Shown here piece by piece: positions 44,694 to 56,289 of a DNA stretch of 64,000 bases. The notes beneath the pieces were generated by a model. It worked only from the letters and a program-made list of their open reading frames with translations, did no database searches and had not been told where the DNA came from. Origin of the DNA: Verticillium longisporum (lineage: Eukaryota; Ascomycota; Sordariomycetes; Glomerellales; Plectosphaerellaceae); NCBI GenBank assembly GCA_019188255.1, contig JAETXT010000007.1:3968001-4032000 (forward strand). The letters are read 5' to 3'. Each line of letters begins with the position of its first letter. Positions within the stretch are counted from its first letter, which is position 1. The position numbers were made by a program, and so were the translations under genes.

Positions 44694-46148
44694 ATGCGTT
44701 CCTTCACAAGCGGTGCGGCCCTCTTGGCTGCCGTTCAGTCGGCTCAAGCTGCCTTCCAAGGCTTCAACTATGGCAACGTCTTCACGGATGGTCGACCCAA
44801 GTCTCTCCAGGATTTCACCGACGAATTCGAGACAGCCCAGAATCTCGAGGGTACCAACGGAGCATTCAACAGTGCCCGTCTGTACACCATGGTGCAGGCC
44901 GGCACGACAAACGACCCCATCGCTGCTATCCAAGCCGCCATTGACACCCGCACCAGCCTCCTGCTCGGTCTGTGGGCGTCCGCCGGCTCAGAGGCTTTCA
45001 GTAACGAGATTGCTGCCCTCCGCCGTACCATTGAAGAGTATGGCGATCAGCTCGATGGCCTGGTTGCCGGTATTTCCATCGGCAGCGAGGACCTGTACCG
45101 CAACTCGCCCACTGGCATCGCTGCCAACGAGAACCCGGGCGCCAACCCCAACACTCTTGTCGATTACTTCAATCAGGTCCGGGATGTCATCGAGGGCACT
45201 TCTTTTGCCGCCTACCCTCTGGGCCACGTCGACACCTGGAATGCTTGGGACAACAGCAGCAACCAGGCCGTCATTGATGCGTCCGATTGGATTGGCTTCG
45301 ACGCTTACGCATACTTTGAGGAAACCCAGGACAACGACATCTCCAACGGCAAGGCTCTCTTCGACCGTGCTCTCCAGCGCACCCGTAACGCCGTCGGCAG
45401 CAAGCCCATTTGGATTACCGAGACCGGCTGGCCCACGAGCGGCGACACTGTTGGCAACGCTGTCCCCTCGCCCGAAAACGCCGAGATCTTTTACCAGGAA
45501 GTCGGCTGCCCGTTGTTTGGCGAGACCAACACCTGGTGGTACTCGTTCCGCAACAGTCCTGGAACCCCCAACCCGAGCTTCGGTGTCATCGGCCCTGATC
45601 TGACCACCCAGCCCCTGTACGATCTGTCTTGTGACGCCGCTGGCTCTACTTCTTCATCGTCCACGGTTCGGGCCACGACCGCCATCTCTATTACTGAATC
45701 GATTGCCACCGCCATTGTTCCAGTACCGACGACGACCGTCGTCGCCCCCATCCCCGGCGAACCCGTACAGGGTGACGAGGATGAGCACACTGTTGGTCCT
45801 GCTCCTGGCGAGACGAGCGAGGCTGCACCTGTCCCCATTCCCTCGGATTCGTCTGATGACCACGATGGTGATGACAACGGCGGGGTACCCTCCGATGGCG
45901 CCCCCGTCCCCGTCCCCGTGCCGGCACCCACTGCCAGCGCGCTGTCGTCGGTCCACATCGAGACCACTCTCGTGGGATCTACCACCCTCACCCACGCTTC
46001 CGCCATTCCCACTCATGCTGCCAACGAGACTGTCCCTGCACCCGAGCCCACTTCAACCGAGCCTGTCGAGGTTGCTCCTGGTAGTGCTTCGTCAATGTCG
46101 TTCAGCGCCATTGTCCTCGCAGCTGCTCTGGCTATTGCCCTCTTCTGA
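44694..46148 (+). CDS. GPI-anchored glucan endo-1,3-beta-glucosidase (GH17)
   Basis: Single exon, 484 residues. A signal peptide (MRSFTSGAALLAAVQSAQA) precedes the GH17 barrel (about 20–310), with FQGFNYGNVF at the start, GISIGSEDLYRN carrying the acid/base Glu, and PIWITETGWPTSGDTVGN carrying the nucleophile Glu. A Ser/Thr/Pro-rich linker follows, and the chain ends in a small-residue and hydrophobic tail (SASSMSFSAIVLAAALAIALF), typical of a GPI attachment signal. It fits the EglC group of Aspergillus-type cell-wall glucanases, which hydrolyse or remodel beta-1,3-glucan at the cell surface. Upstream leader is long and CT-rich. Confidence 0.93.
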   Translation: MRSFTSGAALLAAVQSAQAAFQGFNYGNVFTDGRPKSLQDFTDEFETAQNLEGTNGAFNSARLYTMVQAGTTNDPIAAIQAAIDTRTSLLLGLWASAGSEAFSNEIAALRRTIEEYGDQLDGLVAGISIGSEDLYRNSPTGIAANENPGANPNTLVDYFNQVRDVIEGTSFAAYPLGHVDTWNAWDNSSNQAVIDASDWIGFDAYAYFEETQDNDISNGKALFDRALQRTRNAVGSKPIWITETGWPTSGDTVGNAVPSPENAEIFYQEVGCPLFGETNTWWYSFRNSPGTPNPSFGVIGPDLTTQPLYDLSCDAAGSTSSSSTVRATTAISITESIATAIVPVPTTTVVAPIPGEPVQGDEDEHTVGPAPGETSEAAPVPIPSDSSDDHDGDDNGGVPSDGAPVPVPVPAPTASALSSVHIETTLVGSTTLTHASAIPTHAANETVPAPEPTSTEPVEVAPGSASSMSFSAIVLAAALAIALF

Positions 46149-47268
46149 GCGAGGAATGATCTCCACGCACCCACTTCTCATCCGTACACTCATTCACCTT
46201 TTCCGCCAGCATTTTTGCCAGGCATTACGACGAAGTTTAAGAGGATAGACGGGCTTCTTGTATGTATCCTGTGCATTGGAAAGCCACGGGACCGATATTG
46301 GCACACGGCTTTCACACATCTGGGCGCATCGACTTGAGCCCCTTGTATTACGTTAGATCTTTATTTACCACACATGACCTACCTATTGAGGGGGCACAAG
46401 CCCTCTTTTACGCTCCTTACGAATGGATGACTTGTTTTGGGGTTTCGGGGCCATCGTACATATATTCATAGGACACATGTGCCCTCGTTTGATAATACAT
46501 GACCAATTCAGTCATTGGTTGCAGACATTTGATTCGCTTTCGTTCATCATGAATCTCGATGACCGACTTGTTAGTAATAGGAGGTGACGCTTGGAGGTAT
46601 CAGCATTTTGCACCATCGACAGTGTCCATGCCAGGCTGGGCAGTTGTTCGGCTCTTTGGAGGAGTGCCTCTGGCGTGGCTATTGACGAGAACATTGTAGT
46701 TACTATCATTCCAGAAAGAGCCGCGAAGGTGTCTGATTCAAGGCTCCCTGTTCATTTCACATGCTGTCCATCTGTTCTATGCGGACGGACAGACGGCCAA
46801 GTGGGATCTACAGGGGTTGAAGAGTCTGCAAGATGCGAAGAAACGGGTCACATGGCGAGGCATGAACCGGCCAGTGATGCGTTGTTGATGATGTATACCA
46901 TGGCATTTTGAAACTTGGGACGAGAAGTCCGAGGCCCGGCGCCTGTCCACGGGTCACTCTGGCAGTTTCTCTGCTTCCCCCATGCATCAAATGGCAGTAA
47001 GACGCGATCTGAAGGGCGATGCAGGTTACGAGACGGCAAACCATGAGTGAAAAGACGCCCAAATGTTCATACCCTGAAGGGACTTTGTGATTTGAGAAGA
47101 ATGGCAGGTGCAGGACGAGTGCTTTGCGCACGCATAGTCACCGAGTACGCCAAGCATAGTATCAAAACCTGGATCTGTTTAACACATCGAGTGTCACGCG
47201 ATGTGCCGAGCATGGAACACGTTCTGCAGGTTCACCCAGAGGGTCAGGTCCCGTGCAGGATGCAGAGG
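46149..47268. other. Intergenic DNA between GH17 and tRNA-Tyr
   Basis: About 1.1 kb with no supportable gene. Frames up to about 107 codons are present on both strands without domains. Confidence 0.45.
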
Positions 47269-47283
47269 AAAAAAAGAAAAAAA
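47269..47283 (-). terminator. Pol III T-tract downstream of tRNA-Tyr
   Basis: Two A7 runs on the plus strand (47269–47275 and 47277–47283) read as T7 runs on the minus strand, starting 28 bases beyond the tRNA 3' end. Oligo-T is the RNA polymerase III stop signal. Confidence 0.7.
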
Positions 47284-47311
47284 GAGAGGGAAGCTGAGCT
47301 TCTTGTGGTGA

Positions 47312-47400
47312 TCTCCCCGACCGGAATCGAGCCGGTGACCTTTCGATGGAAATCGATGACAATTACAGTCGAACGTGATAGCCAACTACACCACAGGGAG
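47312..47400 (-). tRNA. tRNA-Tyr (anticodon GTA) with a 15-nt intron
   Basis: Reading the minus strand from 47400: acceptor CTCCCTG pairs with CGGGGAG (one T-G wobble), followed by TG, a D-arm GTGTAGTTGGCTATCAC, anticodon stem TTCGA/TCGAA, and loop CTGTAA with anticodon GTA at 47366–47364. The T-arm is ACCGG-CTCGATT-CCGGT, and the discriminator is A. The C1–G72 pair is a eukaryotic tRNA-Tyr identity element. The intron (47362–47348) lies one base 3' of the anticodon, as in nuclear tRNA-Tyr genes generally. The mature length is 74 nt. Confidence 0.92.
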
Positions 47401-49443
47401 TTGTTGTTGGAGAACTGGGTAGGTTGTGTAGTATATGAGGCATTTTTGCACCGGCTAAGATTTTGCCCCGTTGTGGTAGAGGCTGTGGGGCGTCACAGTG
47501 AGTGGGTCAAGAGACTGGTCACACAAGTATCACTCCTTACAGTTGTTGGAGGAGGTCAAGAAAATGAGTCGAAAATAGGTGCACGGCTTGTTGGTTCCTG
47601 TTTCGAAAGACTAAGGTAATGCGTGCAAATAAATTTGCGGCGACTCTCCTCGGTAGCGCACGCGATCGTATGGGCTCTACCCTGCGAGGTACCTTGGTAG
47701 ACTGCATCCGTGTCGTGGCTAGGTACTTTTCATGGCTACCTTAGGTACCTGAATTGAACATAGGCAGACGTCACGTCTCGCCAAGTTATCAACAAGATTG
47801 AGCGAAACGTTCCCAGTGATTTCCTGTGCTTGTCATGTCATTATTGCCAACCAGGAGATAACAGACCGATCAAGGCAAGCAGCAGTAGGCCCGATGTGAT
47901 CATCCTGCGCAGAGCTTAAACAGCCATGCCATGATCTGACGGCGGACTCTCCATCTACATCTGAGAAGGTCCAGAACCAAAGATCAGCCCCGTCGTCACC
48001 TGCCCGTCGTGCTTCCTCGAGACAATGTTTCAACCCAATGTGTCAACGCCAGGCACAGACAGGTTCACGACGCTCGTCCCTGCAGATCAGCGGAGACCCT
48101 GGGTCTTATCTGGAACACGTCTCGCAAAGGTTGGGAGGGGCAAAATAAATAAGGACCTGACGAACCCAAACGGCGCAGCGCTATACCTTCCAATCACCAT
48201 GTCGCCATCCCGAGCTGGCTGGCTGGCTGGCTGCCGGCCCGCACCAAACATCCGCGACCAGCAGGCGGAAACCCGCAACCGGCATTGAAACCTAGGTAAT
48301 AAGCATCCTCAACACCCCTTCTATAGCACACTCAACAGAATGGAAGATTTTTTCTTTCCTTCACTCTCGTTCTGAACCTGTGTTCCTTCCCTGACGCTAG
48401 ATTCAGATTCCGAAAGTGGTGTTCGTCCGGGTGACTCTGTGTTCGGCAAAACAGGCACTCTTCTCAACGGACCATTTCAGAGAGGTCGCACGACTCCAAG
48501 ACGCACTTCGACGTAACGCCCATGATGAGGCCAGTACCCGCAGCCCGCCAAGACTCATTAGCGCCGCCAACTGCCGGGCGCCCCATCGAGCGCACGTACC
48601 CTGTCGACGTCGGGCCCATCGAGAACGATCGCCCTGGGAGGCTCATCTTCTCGATACGTAGGCCCCTTACACCCCTACCTAACTTGGGTATACTGACAAG
48701 CTTCGTGCTATCATCATCATTGGCTGCATCTCGCTCCACCCAGCATCTCGAGACGGAGACAGCCACGTTTGAATGCGTCAGCTTCCCTCTCCGCGCTTCC
48801 GTCAGACACTTACGTTTGACCTGTGGGTTCAATCGCGTAAGGCTACGCGTGAAGCATGTACCCTTACATTTGCTACATGGCCATTGTTGTCTGCTGCTGG
48901 GGGTTCCTAGCGTGGCCTGTGAACGAGGTGCACAAATCACGGGGAGTCATGATGATCTCAGATGCCGTAGCTACTGTTACAGCCAGAGGGTCTAGAACTG
49001 ATCGGCGAAACCATGAGGCTGGCTGAAGCAACAGCTGGCATCCTTGGTCATCCGTCTGACCCGCCCAGATGGACCGCCCCATCTTGACCTTGTGATAGTC
49101 ATCGTTCGCACAGAGACGCGAGCCAGCATGACGAGCCTGAGATGTTGTCCAATTATTTTGTCATATTATGTTATGTATGTGTATGCGTGCGTGTGTGGCC
49201 CAAAATTTGCAGCTCATCTCAAACTATCAACCATTTTATGCCAGAACAGACGGGTATTTCGTTCGTCATCCCAAAACGCCATGCTAGTACTCTTTGACTG
49301 CAGTAGGTATCCAACTCTATATCGTGAAAAATAAATGAGAGAAAAAAGATAGATGAACATGTGGCAGAAAAAAAAAAAGAAAAGAAAAAAGCCTAGGAAG
49401 GCTTAGGAAATTCATGTCGAGGCCTGTTAGGCCCTCCTAGAGA
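47401..49443. other. Intergenic DNA between tRNA-Tyr and the arrestin-like gene
   Basis: About 2 kb without a supportable gene. It holds an AGGTACC/TAGGTACCT cluster at 47690–47756 and a GGCT x4 microsatellite near 48214–48232. An A-rich run (about 49366–49390) lies near the 3' end of the arrestin gene. None of the frames has a family motif. Confidence 0.45.
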
Positions 49444-50920
49444 TCAGGCGTGGACAGCCCTGCTGACCAGGAAATCGCCGTAACCAGGAAGTACGCTCGT
49501 CTCCTGGAAATCAGGGTCCGGCTGGCGCATGACGCGGCCACGGAGAAGCTCATCGGCGTCCGCTGCTTCCTGCAGGGCCATGACAGCGTCAAAGCTGGGG
49601 AGGCCGGTAGCCTGCATCATCTGGTCGGCCGTGGGCTCAACAATGACCTGAAGAGGCACCGATAGGTTGAGCTTGGCGTCGCCAACCGTGACGCCGACTT
49701 GCAGGGTGTAGGTGCGAGAGATGAGGCAGCTGTGGAAGGTGGGGAGGAAGAGCTTGCGTCCGGTGGGAATGCGCACGGGAATGTGAAGTGCCGTCTCATG
49801 GAAGATGGGTGCCTTGCCTGAAGCCACCGACTTGCTGCTGCGACGGCTCGACGGCTGGTCCGAGTCCGAGTTGCTGTCGGGCTGGCCCTCGCTGGAGTAG
49901 CCAGAGTCGCGGCGCGACGGGTTCGTGGCGCGAATCTGCCACTGGGTCTTCTCGAGATCATCCGAGAAGAGTGACACAGATGTCGAGTAGCTCAGCTGAG
50001 GCAGCGCCGCGTAGCTATGGCGAGCGTCGCCCATGTTGGGCAAGTTGGAGATGGGCGCAGCGCTGAACCATGTGACCGCGTGGACCTTGGCCGAGACGTG
50101 GCTGGCGTTGGGAGGCACAATCTCGGGCGATGTGGGCTCGAAAGTCAGGTTAACCGTGACAGATGTCTCCGAGGCAGTACGGCCGTCGGCGCCGAGGCGG
50201 ATGGCGGGAGGCTGAATGGCATTGGCGATGATGCGGCCCTGCTTGGCCGTGAAAATGTTCTTTCGGAGCGTCTTGGCCTTGGTGAGGCGATAGCCCTTGT
50301 CCTCAGACGTGATGTTCAGAGGGGGTCTTCGGGGAAATGGGGAGGACGTTGATGTGGTAGTGATCCTCCATCACTTTGATCGGACGGCCACCAAGCTCAG
50401 GCATCTCGGCGACGCGGGCCTTGACTATGTACTCGACGCGCGCCATCTGCGGCGACATGTCGTCCTTGCCCCAGGCACCCATCGAGGCGGGCAGACGCAT
50501 GTGCTGGTCATAGACAGCATCCGACTGCTTCGGGTGGTTGCAGGCGCTCAAGGTCAGATGGTGAGGAATGACGAAGTTGAAGGGAATGCTGTACTTGTGG
50601 CCAGCCTCGAAGACGCGGGGCACGGGGTAGGCCGAGGCGGGAATGGGCATGTTGAGCTTGAGGAAGGTGTGCGAGGAGTGCTGGGCGATCTGCGCAGCGT
50701 CGAGGCGGGTGCGCGAGTGACCGATGAGGATGATGGAGACAAAGTCGAAACGGGTGTCCTTCCAGGGGGTGATGGTGACCTCGCCAGCCACCGGGGAGCC
50801 GGAAGAGTAGACCTTGGAGTTGTAGTGGTTGTCCAGCTTGATCTCGATGCTGGGGCCCTTGGGGATGGGAGGGCGGGCGAAAGAGCCGAAGACAGAGCTG
50901 ATGTCGCTGACGGAGGACAT
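49444..50920 (-). CDS. Arrestin-domain protein, frame broken by one extra base
   Basis: Minus strand, no intron needed; about 491 residues once one base is removed. The N-domain reads PSIEIKLDNHYNSKVYSSGS and GEVTITPWKDTRFDFVSIIL, then HTFLKLNMPIP and YSIPFNFVIPHHLT, which is the arrestin N fold. The C-domain holds RLTKAKTLRKNIFTAKQGRI, SVTVNLTFEPTSPEIVP and VGVTVGDAKLNLSVPLQVIV. Between them is a Ser-rich segment (SDSDQPSSRRSSKS). Fungal alpha-arrestins are adaptors that link permeases to ubiquitin ligases. No PPxY motif was seen. After LPISPKTP the frame is disrupted at a G5 run (50321–50325; CCCCC on the coding strand); deleting one C restores LNITSEDKGYRL. Confidence 0.82.
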
Positions 50921-51344
50921 GTTGGCGGTGTTGGTAACAATGGGCTAAGTGACGACGGTTGGAGTGCTTGGTTCTCTCAGATGCCTTGGACCACGACGAG
51001 ACCCCTTGACTTGAAAGGGGTGTCAGTGAGCTGAGTAGGCAACGGGCAGCTCAGTCGATGGACTGGAGGCAGGCTGGTGATGGTGTGGGAGAGCCTGTCT
51101 AGACGATCTAGTAGGCTTCCCAAGTGATGCTCTTTATGGAAGTGGTAGCTGTTGTGGTTGGTGATGTTGTGATGGGCAGGGCGTCATGTGGAGTTGATGA
51201 CAATATCGACTTGATGACAATGCAAGAGATGATTTGAAAGCAAGTGAAGACGTGCTTGCCTGAGAGAAGGAGGATAATGGCTGCCAACCCATGATCGACG
51301 GACGGGGAGGAGGAGAAGCTTCTTTAACTACCTTTCGATGGTGC

Positions 51345-51376
51345 CCCATGGGTGTCATGGCCCATGGGTGTCATGG
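51345..51376. repeat. 16-bp tandem duplication
   Basis: CCCATGGGTGTCATGG occurs twice head to tail at 51345–51360 and 51361–51376, upstream of the arrestin-like gene. Confidence 0.88.
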
Positions 51377-53012
51377 CTTGTTTGGGGGCATGGACGAACT
51401 GCTGTGGGCCATGGCCAAGGGGCACCGAGTACTGAGGACCGAGTACTGGCAGGGCGTGCCTGCCGTCTGGCGGGCAGGGGCTGGACGCACACCTCGTTGG
51501 TACCTGTACATGGCAGGAGTACCTCCGCCGTCTTCTTGCTTCTTGGGCCTGCCCTTCGCACTTGCACAGACCCGGCTCGAAGTGGATGTGGATGGGTAGG
51601 AGCGATCGAGTGGGTGGGTGATGAGGGATGGGCTTGGCCCTGGGATGAGATGGAGGTGGAGCTGCCGTAGTGCATTTGCCAGTGTTGCATGTCCAGCACG
51701 CCCTGCGCCTGTGACTCGTTCCGGAGGGTGGGTCCCATATCCCCACCTTGTCTTCGCTTGTACTGCGAGTGGAGACGCCGACCTCCGGACCTTCGACCGT
51801 CCACGCCAATTCAATTCAATCTCTGGCAGGGCAGGGCAGGTCAAGGTACCTAGGTAGGTAGGTAGGTTGACACTTCCCGACAGCGCGCGGGGGCGCTGTG
51901 ACTGTGCTGAAAGCGCCTCCCAACTAGTACCCGTAGCAGCTGCCTCCAGATCCTGCTTGGCTCTCGTCTCCCTGATGGCTGATGGGTCTCACAAACCGAT
52001 GCTGCCCCTCTGTCTGCACCTGGACCTCCACTGCGAGCAACAGAAGCTTGTCAGAACTCATTGTTTGTGGATTGGTTGACCAACAAACGAACCATGTTCT
52101 TCCACAGCGGCATAGACGCCCGTCTCCGTCATTCACGTTGGTTCCATTATTAGGTAGGCCCTGTCGGTGAGCTACCGTCGAAAGGCGCACGCCACGTTCA
52201 ATGGCAGCCAGCACTCAAGGCTAGCGCCATCTTGTCATCACAAGGCGTGAGAAACCCACATTCAACTCGTCGCATTTGCTCATCACCTTGAGGACCACAA
52301 ACCTGGTCATACCAGCGGCAAGTTTCTGACTCTTACACTTCACTGTGAAGAGTGGCCCCTGACTTGGGTTTGACCGGCTCACGACGGCTCGATGAAGAAC
52401 CCTTGACTTCTGACGGGTGCTCGCGAGCACGTCTTACGATCCTCAAGTGAATGGATGGATCCAACGTCATGACGGAATTTGGGTTACAGGCCCACTTGGC
52501 AGAAGCCGTCGCCAGATGCCAGGATTGTGTGTGGCATCAGCTGGCCACGTCTGTCCATTACAGAACCCCCCCTCTCCGGTGGCCATGCACGTCCACTGGT
52601 GCTGTTTGCCTGGCTGGGCAGCGAGTGACTGACTGATTGCAGATCGAAACAGCCAACAGGAGACCGTCCCGACAGCACATACCGAGAGCAGCAGACAACG
52701 GCACCGAAAGCCGACCTTGCCTCTTTCAACCCTTTCCTCTTCCTGTAGTGCTTTTGCGTTGGTCCAAGTCATCGACAGCCCCAAGCAACAACTCCAAGCA
52801 CACATGGCCCAAAACAGCAATGAACCACCACCATCCCATCCCCCAGCAAAAGATGCATCTCCGCGCCGTCCCAAGCTCACGATGACCGCGACACCATTTT
52901 CAACGACCATTCCAGCCAAGCTAGACCAAGTGTCTCTACTTTCCAAGAGACGGTGAAACTGCCCCTCCCTGCCGCCATCGTTGGTTTCCGAAGGACCACC
53001 TCGTGGCCGGCT

Positions 53013-53195
53013 GCGCCTAACGTACACGGTTCTCGTGTCTAATGGTATCCATCCGGCCACACGGCGCCTTGCCGTTAAGTGATGCGCGCGGACCTGGGCG
53101 GGTTGGGTGGGGATCCATCTGCTCGGGTCGCCTTAACGTACACGGTCCGCAGACGGGGCCACGTCGGCTTCCCGCGTGCGCCTAACGTACACTGT
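53013..53195. repeat. Three copies of an 18-bp GCGCCTAACGTACACGGT element
   Basis: Copies lie at 53013–53030 (GCGCCTAACGTACACGGT), 53129–53146 (CGCCTTAACGTACACGGT) and 53178–53195 (GCGCCTAACGTACACTGT), all in the same orientation with unequal spacing (116 and 49 bases). The invariant core is TAACGTACAC. The flanks of the first two copies also share a GGxATCCATC word. Confidence 0.8.
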
Positions 53196-54599
53196 CGAGG
53201 GGGCCCTTAAGCGCTGTGCCTAGTGGTGTTCAGGGCCCCTGGGAAAATTTTCACCCTTTTTTCCGCTCCGGCCAGCCACCCGCCGGCACCACCACACGGG
53301 TCGCACGGGGGGAGGGGGGTCGCCAGGGGGGCAACCATCGTCGGCCTCGCCAGGTTTCTACGTAAGGGGAAGAATACATGTCTAATGAGATCCATCCGCC
53401 TGCGGTGCCCATGACACCACGATGCGCCAGTAATTTTGCTACAAGGTCCTGTCCGGTTGGCCACTGGCCGAATCAAGGTCACGTCTGAAGAGAATTTTCT
53501 TCTCTCCTCGCTTGTTTACTTATTACATGGTACGCAGTCTAGCTTTTCATCACGATGCTGCGCTCAATGCACGATGCTGCACGATGCATTCTGAGGAGCC
53601 TCCACCTGTTTACTGTAGCATGCCCTCAAACGATGGCATGAGCCGCCATGTTTCGTGGACCCTTCTATGTCAAGCGGATTTCTTTACCTCATTTTCTTCC
53701 AGAATGATGCTACCATGTCAAACAACCACGATGTCACGCTTCGCGATGCGCACCACACGCCACGCCACGCACCCTCGCCCGACGACATGCTCGGCGCTGC
53801 GCACGTCTTCTCGGGATATGGCTCTCTGGGGGGGGGGCCGGCGCGCTTGCGGCTCTCCATCTTAAGCCGTGCATCAAAGTAATGGTGTCGTGAGATGCCT
53901 CTTTATTCCCGGTTTCTACTTTGTGTGCAGTAGAACGATCTTGGAAGCATCGCGCAGCGGAAGCAAGCGGGTCCTCTTAGGCTGCCTGTGTCTCCATTTT
54001 GAGCCGCGCGCCGTGGATCCCCTTACGACATTGCGTGGCCAGACCGGCTGCATGTTTGGACCAAACGGGGGTCTCAAGCTTTGCTGGTGTGGGCATGTGG
54101 CCTTGAATGTTCAAGAAAAATTCTGTGTCGTCATCCCTGGGAAGTATTTTTTTCTTCTGCACTCTGGATTTTCTCGTCAGGCTGTTCTCCATCTTTGGAG
54201 GTTCAGAGACAGGTACTGGAGGGGTGCCCACTTTCGGCCGACGGGAGACCAAGCCTTGGTGCGATTGACGCCTACTTTCACTGATCTGATGTGCGCCTCA
54301 ACTTGGAGGATTGCCCCAATGGCTCTTCAGTCTAGAGGTACTTGTAGGTAGTGCCAGCTGCCGCCGATCAGGAGTAAGTGCCAGCTGCTGTACTGCCCTG
54401 CCAGCGCCAGATGCCTGCTGCACCACGCCTACCTGTCTTGCCTGTCTAGGTAGGTACATGTAGGGTAGGCAGTTGCCCACCACGATACCTAGGGTGAGTC
54501 AGCAGCGCCAGATGGTTTCGACGGCTTGACGGTGCTCTGAAAGCATCACCATCCCATCCACTTCGTTTGCTTCAGTAGCTCACGCCACAAGAGAGCACC

Positions 54600-54746
54600 A
54601 TGGCAAGAAACATGCTCATCTCCGCTGAAACTCCGTCCTACCATCCCGCGTACCCGCCTCCTTCCCCCAGGACCAACCCCATATTCCACTCAAAGCAGAT
54701 CGAGGAAGCGAAAATGGAGACTATCGTCAAATGCGCCTTTCCCTAG
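54600..54746 (+). CDS. Possible small ORF, hypothetical
   Basis: ATG in a good context (GCACCATGGC) opens 48 codons starting MARNMLISAETPSYHPAYPP and ending in CCCTAG within an AGGTAGGT motif. The last bases, CCTAG/GTAGGTGCG, could instead be a splice donor. No family is recognised, and there is no signal peptide. It could be a first exon, an upstream ORF or chance. Confidence 0.15.
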   Translation: MARNMLISAETPSYHPAYPPPSPRTNPIFHSKQIEEAKMETIVKCAFP

Positions 54747-56289
54747 GTAGGTGCGTGTTCGACAACACCCCCGACGTCCGACCCTCGGAGTGCCGACATC
54801 GGCAGGGAGCCTGCTGTTGTCTGGCACCACCAGTAGCTGTCAATCACGCTGGGCAGAAGAAAGACTCGTCACAGGGCGTGCTTCGGAAGGGGGTCACGGA
54901 TTCCAAGGCGCCCAGGCGGGAGAGCGACAGCGCTGCATCAGTCTTGTCACCTGGCCCAAGCGTCCGCCCTTCGGACGACATGTCAACCTGATGGGGGTTT
55001 GTCTGACCAGATCAGCTCAGGCCAGCTGAGTCTCCCCAGTGGTGTCATCGAGGCTGCTAAAACACCAACCCCCCAAAACAGCCGCCTCGCTGGATTATTC
55101 ACACGAGCAGATTGGTAATCCTGCCCTCTGAGTCCCCCCTTCGCGCCTTTTGACCTCACTCTTGGCCCTCTCGCTCAGTGACTCAACCCAAGCCACAGTG
55201 TCTAGCCTGTGGTGTTTTCTCCCCTTTCCTTGCCCCCCGCCTTGGGCGTCACGAGTGGGATTACGAAGCAGTAAGACGCCATTTGCGCCTCACTCAGCTT
55301 GACGCATTTCCGTCCATACAGACTGTACACGAGACGAGGTCGAGGGTAACACAACTACATGTGTGTAAGACTGATGCGTTTAAAATGACACCCGGCAACG
55401 TGGCTCCGCTCTGCAGGGGACGGGAAGCCTCTCTTTCATGCCGCGAGGTCTTCGAAGTACTGTGACTTTGTCAGATGCCCACGTCGAATGCAAGCTCTAC
55501 ACTTGTTTTCCTCCCACGCGCTTTCCCCGTTTCACACGACGCCTCGTTGGTGTTTGACTTTACTACGCGCGTCAAATGGTCGCTCAATCTGGACAGCGAG
55601 CGGCCGGCCATTCACTCACTCTCCCGCTCTCCAGCTCCAAGCACGCGCCCCCCTTTTGCCTGATGCAAGCCACGAATAAGCCACCCAGCAGAGAGCTGGA
55701 CGACGGCGGGAAACGTTGCCGCAGCCGGCGTCGGCGCCCGCAACGGTTTCGGCGGCCGCTGAATGATTAGGTGAATGTGATGGGTCTCTTTTCGGTTCGG
55801 CGTGACTCTATTCGACGCCTCTTTGGGGAGGGGGAGCGGCTGAGCTATGGCCTTTGCACAGGTGCATGTGCAACTCTGTTCCCCAACTTTCGGGGCCCCG
55901 CGTGGCATCCCGAGGAGGTGTGACGAGCGAGGGGGCCGGGCAGGGGGCAGGAAGGGTCCCTTGCCGCGAACCCGCCGCCTGGGTAAACAGGATGAGTTTT
56001 GGAAAATCGGTGCTGCATGCATGCACGCCAGAGGCATGGTCCCTCCACCATCACTATTCGTCAGCACCCATCACATTCGGGACCGTGAAGCGAGCGCTGT
56101 TGAGGCTTGTTCATAGTTTCGTGTCGTTCACTTCGGCCGGCCGGTCGGCCAGTCTGTCTCAGCCTAGCCCTGCTCTTGAGGCCAGACTTCTTCTATGTAA
56201 CTTTTTGTTCTACCACATGGAAATCCGTTCCTTGAACGAACGAAATGCTTGTACTGTGAAGTCAATCCGTGCTACTAGCCTCCGGCACT

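Larger units (their letters stand above)
50921..56289. other. 5.4-kb gene-poor region
   Basis: The longest stretch here without a recognisable gene. Frames up to 197 codons exist but open with non-ATG codons or lack domains. The region contains a 16-bp tandem duplication (51345–51376), AGGTACCTAGGTA clusters (51844–51868, 54349–54495, 54742–54752), three copies of an 18-bp CTAACGTACAC element (53013–53195), CACGATGCTGC copies near 53551–53586 and a G10 run (53828–53837). It could hold an unrecognised gene with many introns or a non-coding transcript. Confidence 0.5.

Noticed and set aside
46149..49443. 5S rRNA or a second tRNA
   Set aside because: Searched by eye for T-arm and 5S internal motifs on both strands; only the tRNA-Tyr at 47312–47400 fits.
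52467..53060. 197-codon minus-strand frame in the gene-poor region
   Set aside because: Its first codon is GTG and the sequence is low-information; it contains part of the TAACGTACAC array.
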